Positions 5,439 to 6,147 of a stretch of 6,147 nucleotides of DNA are shown here, in pieces (the first letter of the stretch is position 1; each line of letters begins with the position of its first letter). The notes beneath the pieces were generated by a model. That model was not told the origin of the DNA. It did no database searches and saw only the letters and a program-made list of their open reading frames with translations. Made by a program: the position numbers and the translations under genes. Source of the stretch: Actinomycetota bacterium (GTDB lineage Bacteria > Actinomycetota > Acidimicrobiia > Acidimicrobiales > CADCSY01); NCBI GenBank assembly GCA_019348335.1, contig JAHWJR010000078.1:1936-8082 (forward strand), read 5' to 3'.

Positions 5439-5453
5439 CGCTCCCTCGGGGCG
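5439..5453 (+). terminator. Possible terminator hairpin after the mreB-like gene
   Basis: Positions 5439-5444 (CGCTCC) pair with 5448-5453 (GGGGCG), with one G-T wobble, around the loop CTC, 3 nt after the TGA. The stem is better as RNA from the + strand than from the minus strand. Only TT occurs downstream, so this is a weak candidate in the 24-bp convergent gap. Confidence 0.3.
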
Positions 5454-5459
5454 TGGGGT

Positions 5460-6110
5460 TCAGGCGTCGGGGCGGGCGCCGGCGCAGGCGGGGGGATCGG
5501 GGCCGGCGTCGGGTTCGCTGAGCTGGTCCTCGGCGGCCTGGCGCACCTGCCAGTCACGGTCGTCGGTGGCCCGCTCCAGGGCGGCGTCGACGTGGGGGCC
5601 CTCGAAGGCCGCCAGGGCGATCACCGCCCGGCGCCGCACGGTGGCCCGGTCGGTGGTGGCCGCCAGCACCGCCGCCAGACCGGCCTCGTCCCCGACGGCG
5701 CCGAGGGCCGCCACCGCCGCTTCCCGGCACAAGGGGTCGTCATGACCGGTGGCCAGCGTCGCCAGGGCCTCCACCACTCCGGCCTCGGCCGGGCTGCGCT
5801 CGCCGCACGCCCACGCCGCCTGCTCGATCACCCCGGGGTCGGGGTCCTCCAGCAGCGCCAGCAGCGAGATCTCGGGCCGGTCCACGGCGAGCGTGGCCGC
5901 CCGCCGGCGCACGGTCGGCGAGGGGTCGGCGACGGCATCCGCCAGGGTGGGGGCGTCGAGCGAGCCCATCCGAGCCAGGGCGGCAAGGGCCGTGGCCCGG
6001 GTGGACGGATCGGCGTCGCCCCACAGCCGGCGGGCGACGGCCTCGTCGCCCTCGTGCCCGGCCACGGCGGCGGCCCGCCGGCCGGTGTGCGCCGAGTCGG
6101 GGTGCGTCAC
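5460..6110 (-). CDS. HEAT-repeat (PBS-lyase-like) protein
   Basis: A 216-residue protein made almost wholly of degenerate HEAT repeats of about 30 residues. Units begin near residues 32 (DADPSTRATALAALARMG), 62 (DPSPTVRRRAATLAV), 89 (DPDPGVIEQAAWACGE), 123 (HDDPLCREAAVAALGAVG), 153 (TDRATVRRRAVIALAAF) and 183 (DDRDWQVRQAAEDQL). Each has the D-P-x-V-R-x-x-A-x-x-A-L pattern. Such solenoids bind other proteins; no catalytic residues, signal peptide or membrane helix is seen, so it is likely a cytoplasmic scaffold with an unknown partner. The tail after residue 198 is Pro/Ala/Asp-rich and probably disordered. The GTG start at 6110 overlaps the stop of the upstream gene (GTGA), suggesting coupled translation and making the upstream product the best first guess for a functional partner. 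Confidence 0.85.
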   Translation of the reverse strand: MTHPDSAHTGRRAAAVAGHEGDEAVARRLWGDADPSTRATALAALARMGSLDAPTLADAVADPSPTVRRRAATLAVDRPEISLLALLEDPDPGVIEQAAWACGERSPAEAGVVEALATLATGHDDPLCREAAVAALGAVGDEAGLAAVLAATTDRATVRRRAVIALAAFEGPHVDAALERATDDRDWQVRQAAEDQLSEPDAGPDPPACAGARPDA

Positions 6111-6147
6111 CCGACGCCGGCGCGCATGGCCATCACCAGCAGGCCCA
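6107..6147 (-). CDS. 3' end of an unidentified gene upstream of the HEAT-repeat gene (partial)
   Basis: The minus strand from the right edge reads GLLVMAMRAGVG and then TGA at 6109-6107. All 12 complete codons end in G or C, and the stop overlaps the HEAT gene's GTG by 4 nt, a typical actinobacterial operon junction. The residues are mostly hydrophobic, possibly the end of a membrane helix, but are too few to assign a family. Confidence 0.55.
   Translation of the reverse strand, partial: GLLVMAMRAGVG

Noticed and set aside
1..6147. Mobile element, CRISPR array, tRNA/rRNA or toxin-antitoxin pair
   Set aside because: No direct-repeat arrays, transposase motifs, tRNA-like cloverleafs or toxin/antitoxin families were seen; composition and gene spacing look like ordinary chromosome.

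Overview
The window is very GC-rich (above 70% by eye, third codon positions almost all G or C) and comes from chromosomal DNA of a high-GC actinobacterium. A DUF2342 'zincin-like' protein (a mostly actinobacterial family), TAnnnT -10 boxes placed for leaderless mRNAs, and an MreB-type actin together suggest a rod-shaped lineage such as Acidimicrobiia. That placement is inference from gene content, not a match to a named genome.

Layout, left to right. (1) The last codons of an unidentified + strand gene end at 40. A 118-bp convergent gap follows, with a G+C hairpin and a long nested inverted repeat (88-151). (2) A DUF2342 protein reads leftward (159-1346). (3) Divergent from it is an atypical short-chain dehydrogenase/epimerase-like protein with a C-terminal membrane anchor (start best placed at GTG 1403, end 2410). 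(4) After a 19-bp convergent gap, a membrane-anchored HtrA/DegP-like S1C serine protease with one PDZ domain reads leftward (2430-3674). (5) A 94-bp divergent promoter region precedes a rightward operon: moaE (3769-4251), a 62-residue single-pass membrane protein (4248-4436) and an MreB-type actin (4443-5435). (6) After a 24-bp convergent gap, a HEAT-repeat protein reads leftward (5460-6110). It overlaps by 4 nt the end of another gene that enters from the right edge.

The genes do not form one pathway. MoaE makes molybdopterin for the molybdenum cofactor. HtrA handles protein quality or signalling outside the membrane. The small membrane protein and the MreB-like protein share the moaE transcript and may act at the membrane or in cell shape. 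No mreC, mreD or moaD is present. There is no sign of mobile DNA, CRISPR, tRNA or rRNA, and base composition looks even throughout.

I do not see a clearly new multi-gene system. The points most worth a second look are: the MreB-like protein has Gln at the position of the conserved catalytic Glu (IEEP becomes IGQP, as in eukaryotic actin); the DUF2342 protein lacks an HExxH motif; and three starts at divergent junctions carry a TAnnnT box 6-8 nt before an ATG with no good Shine-Dalgarno, which suggests leaderless transcription.
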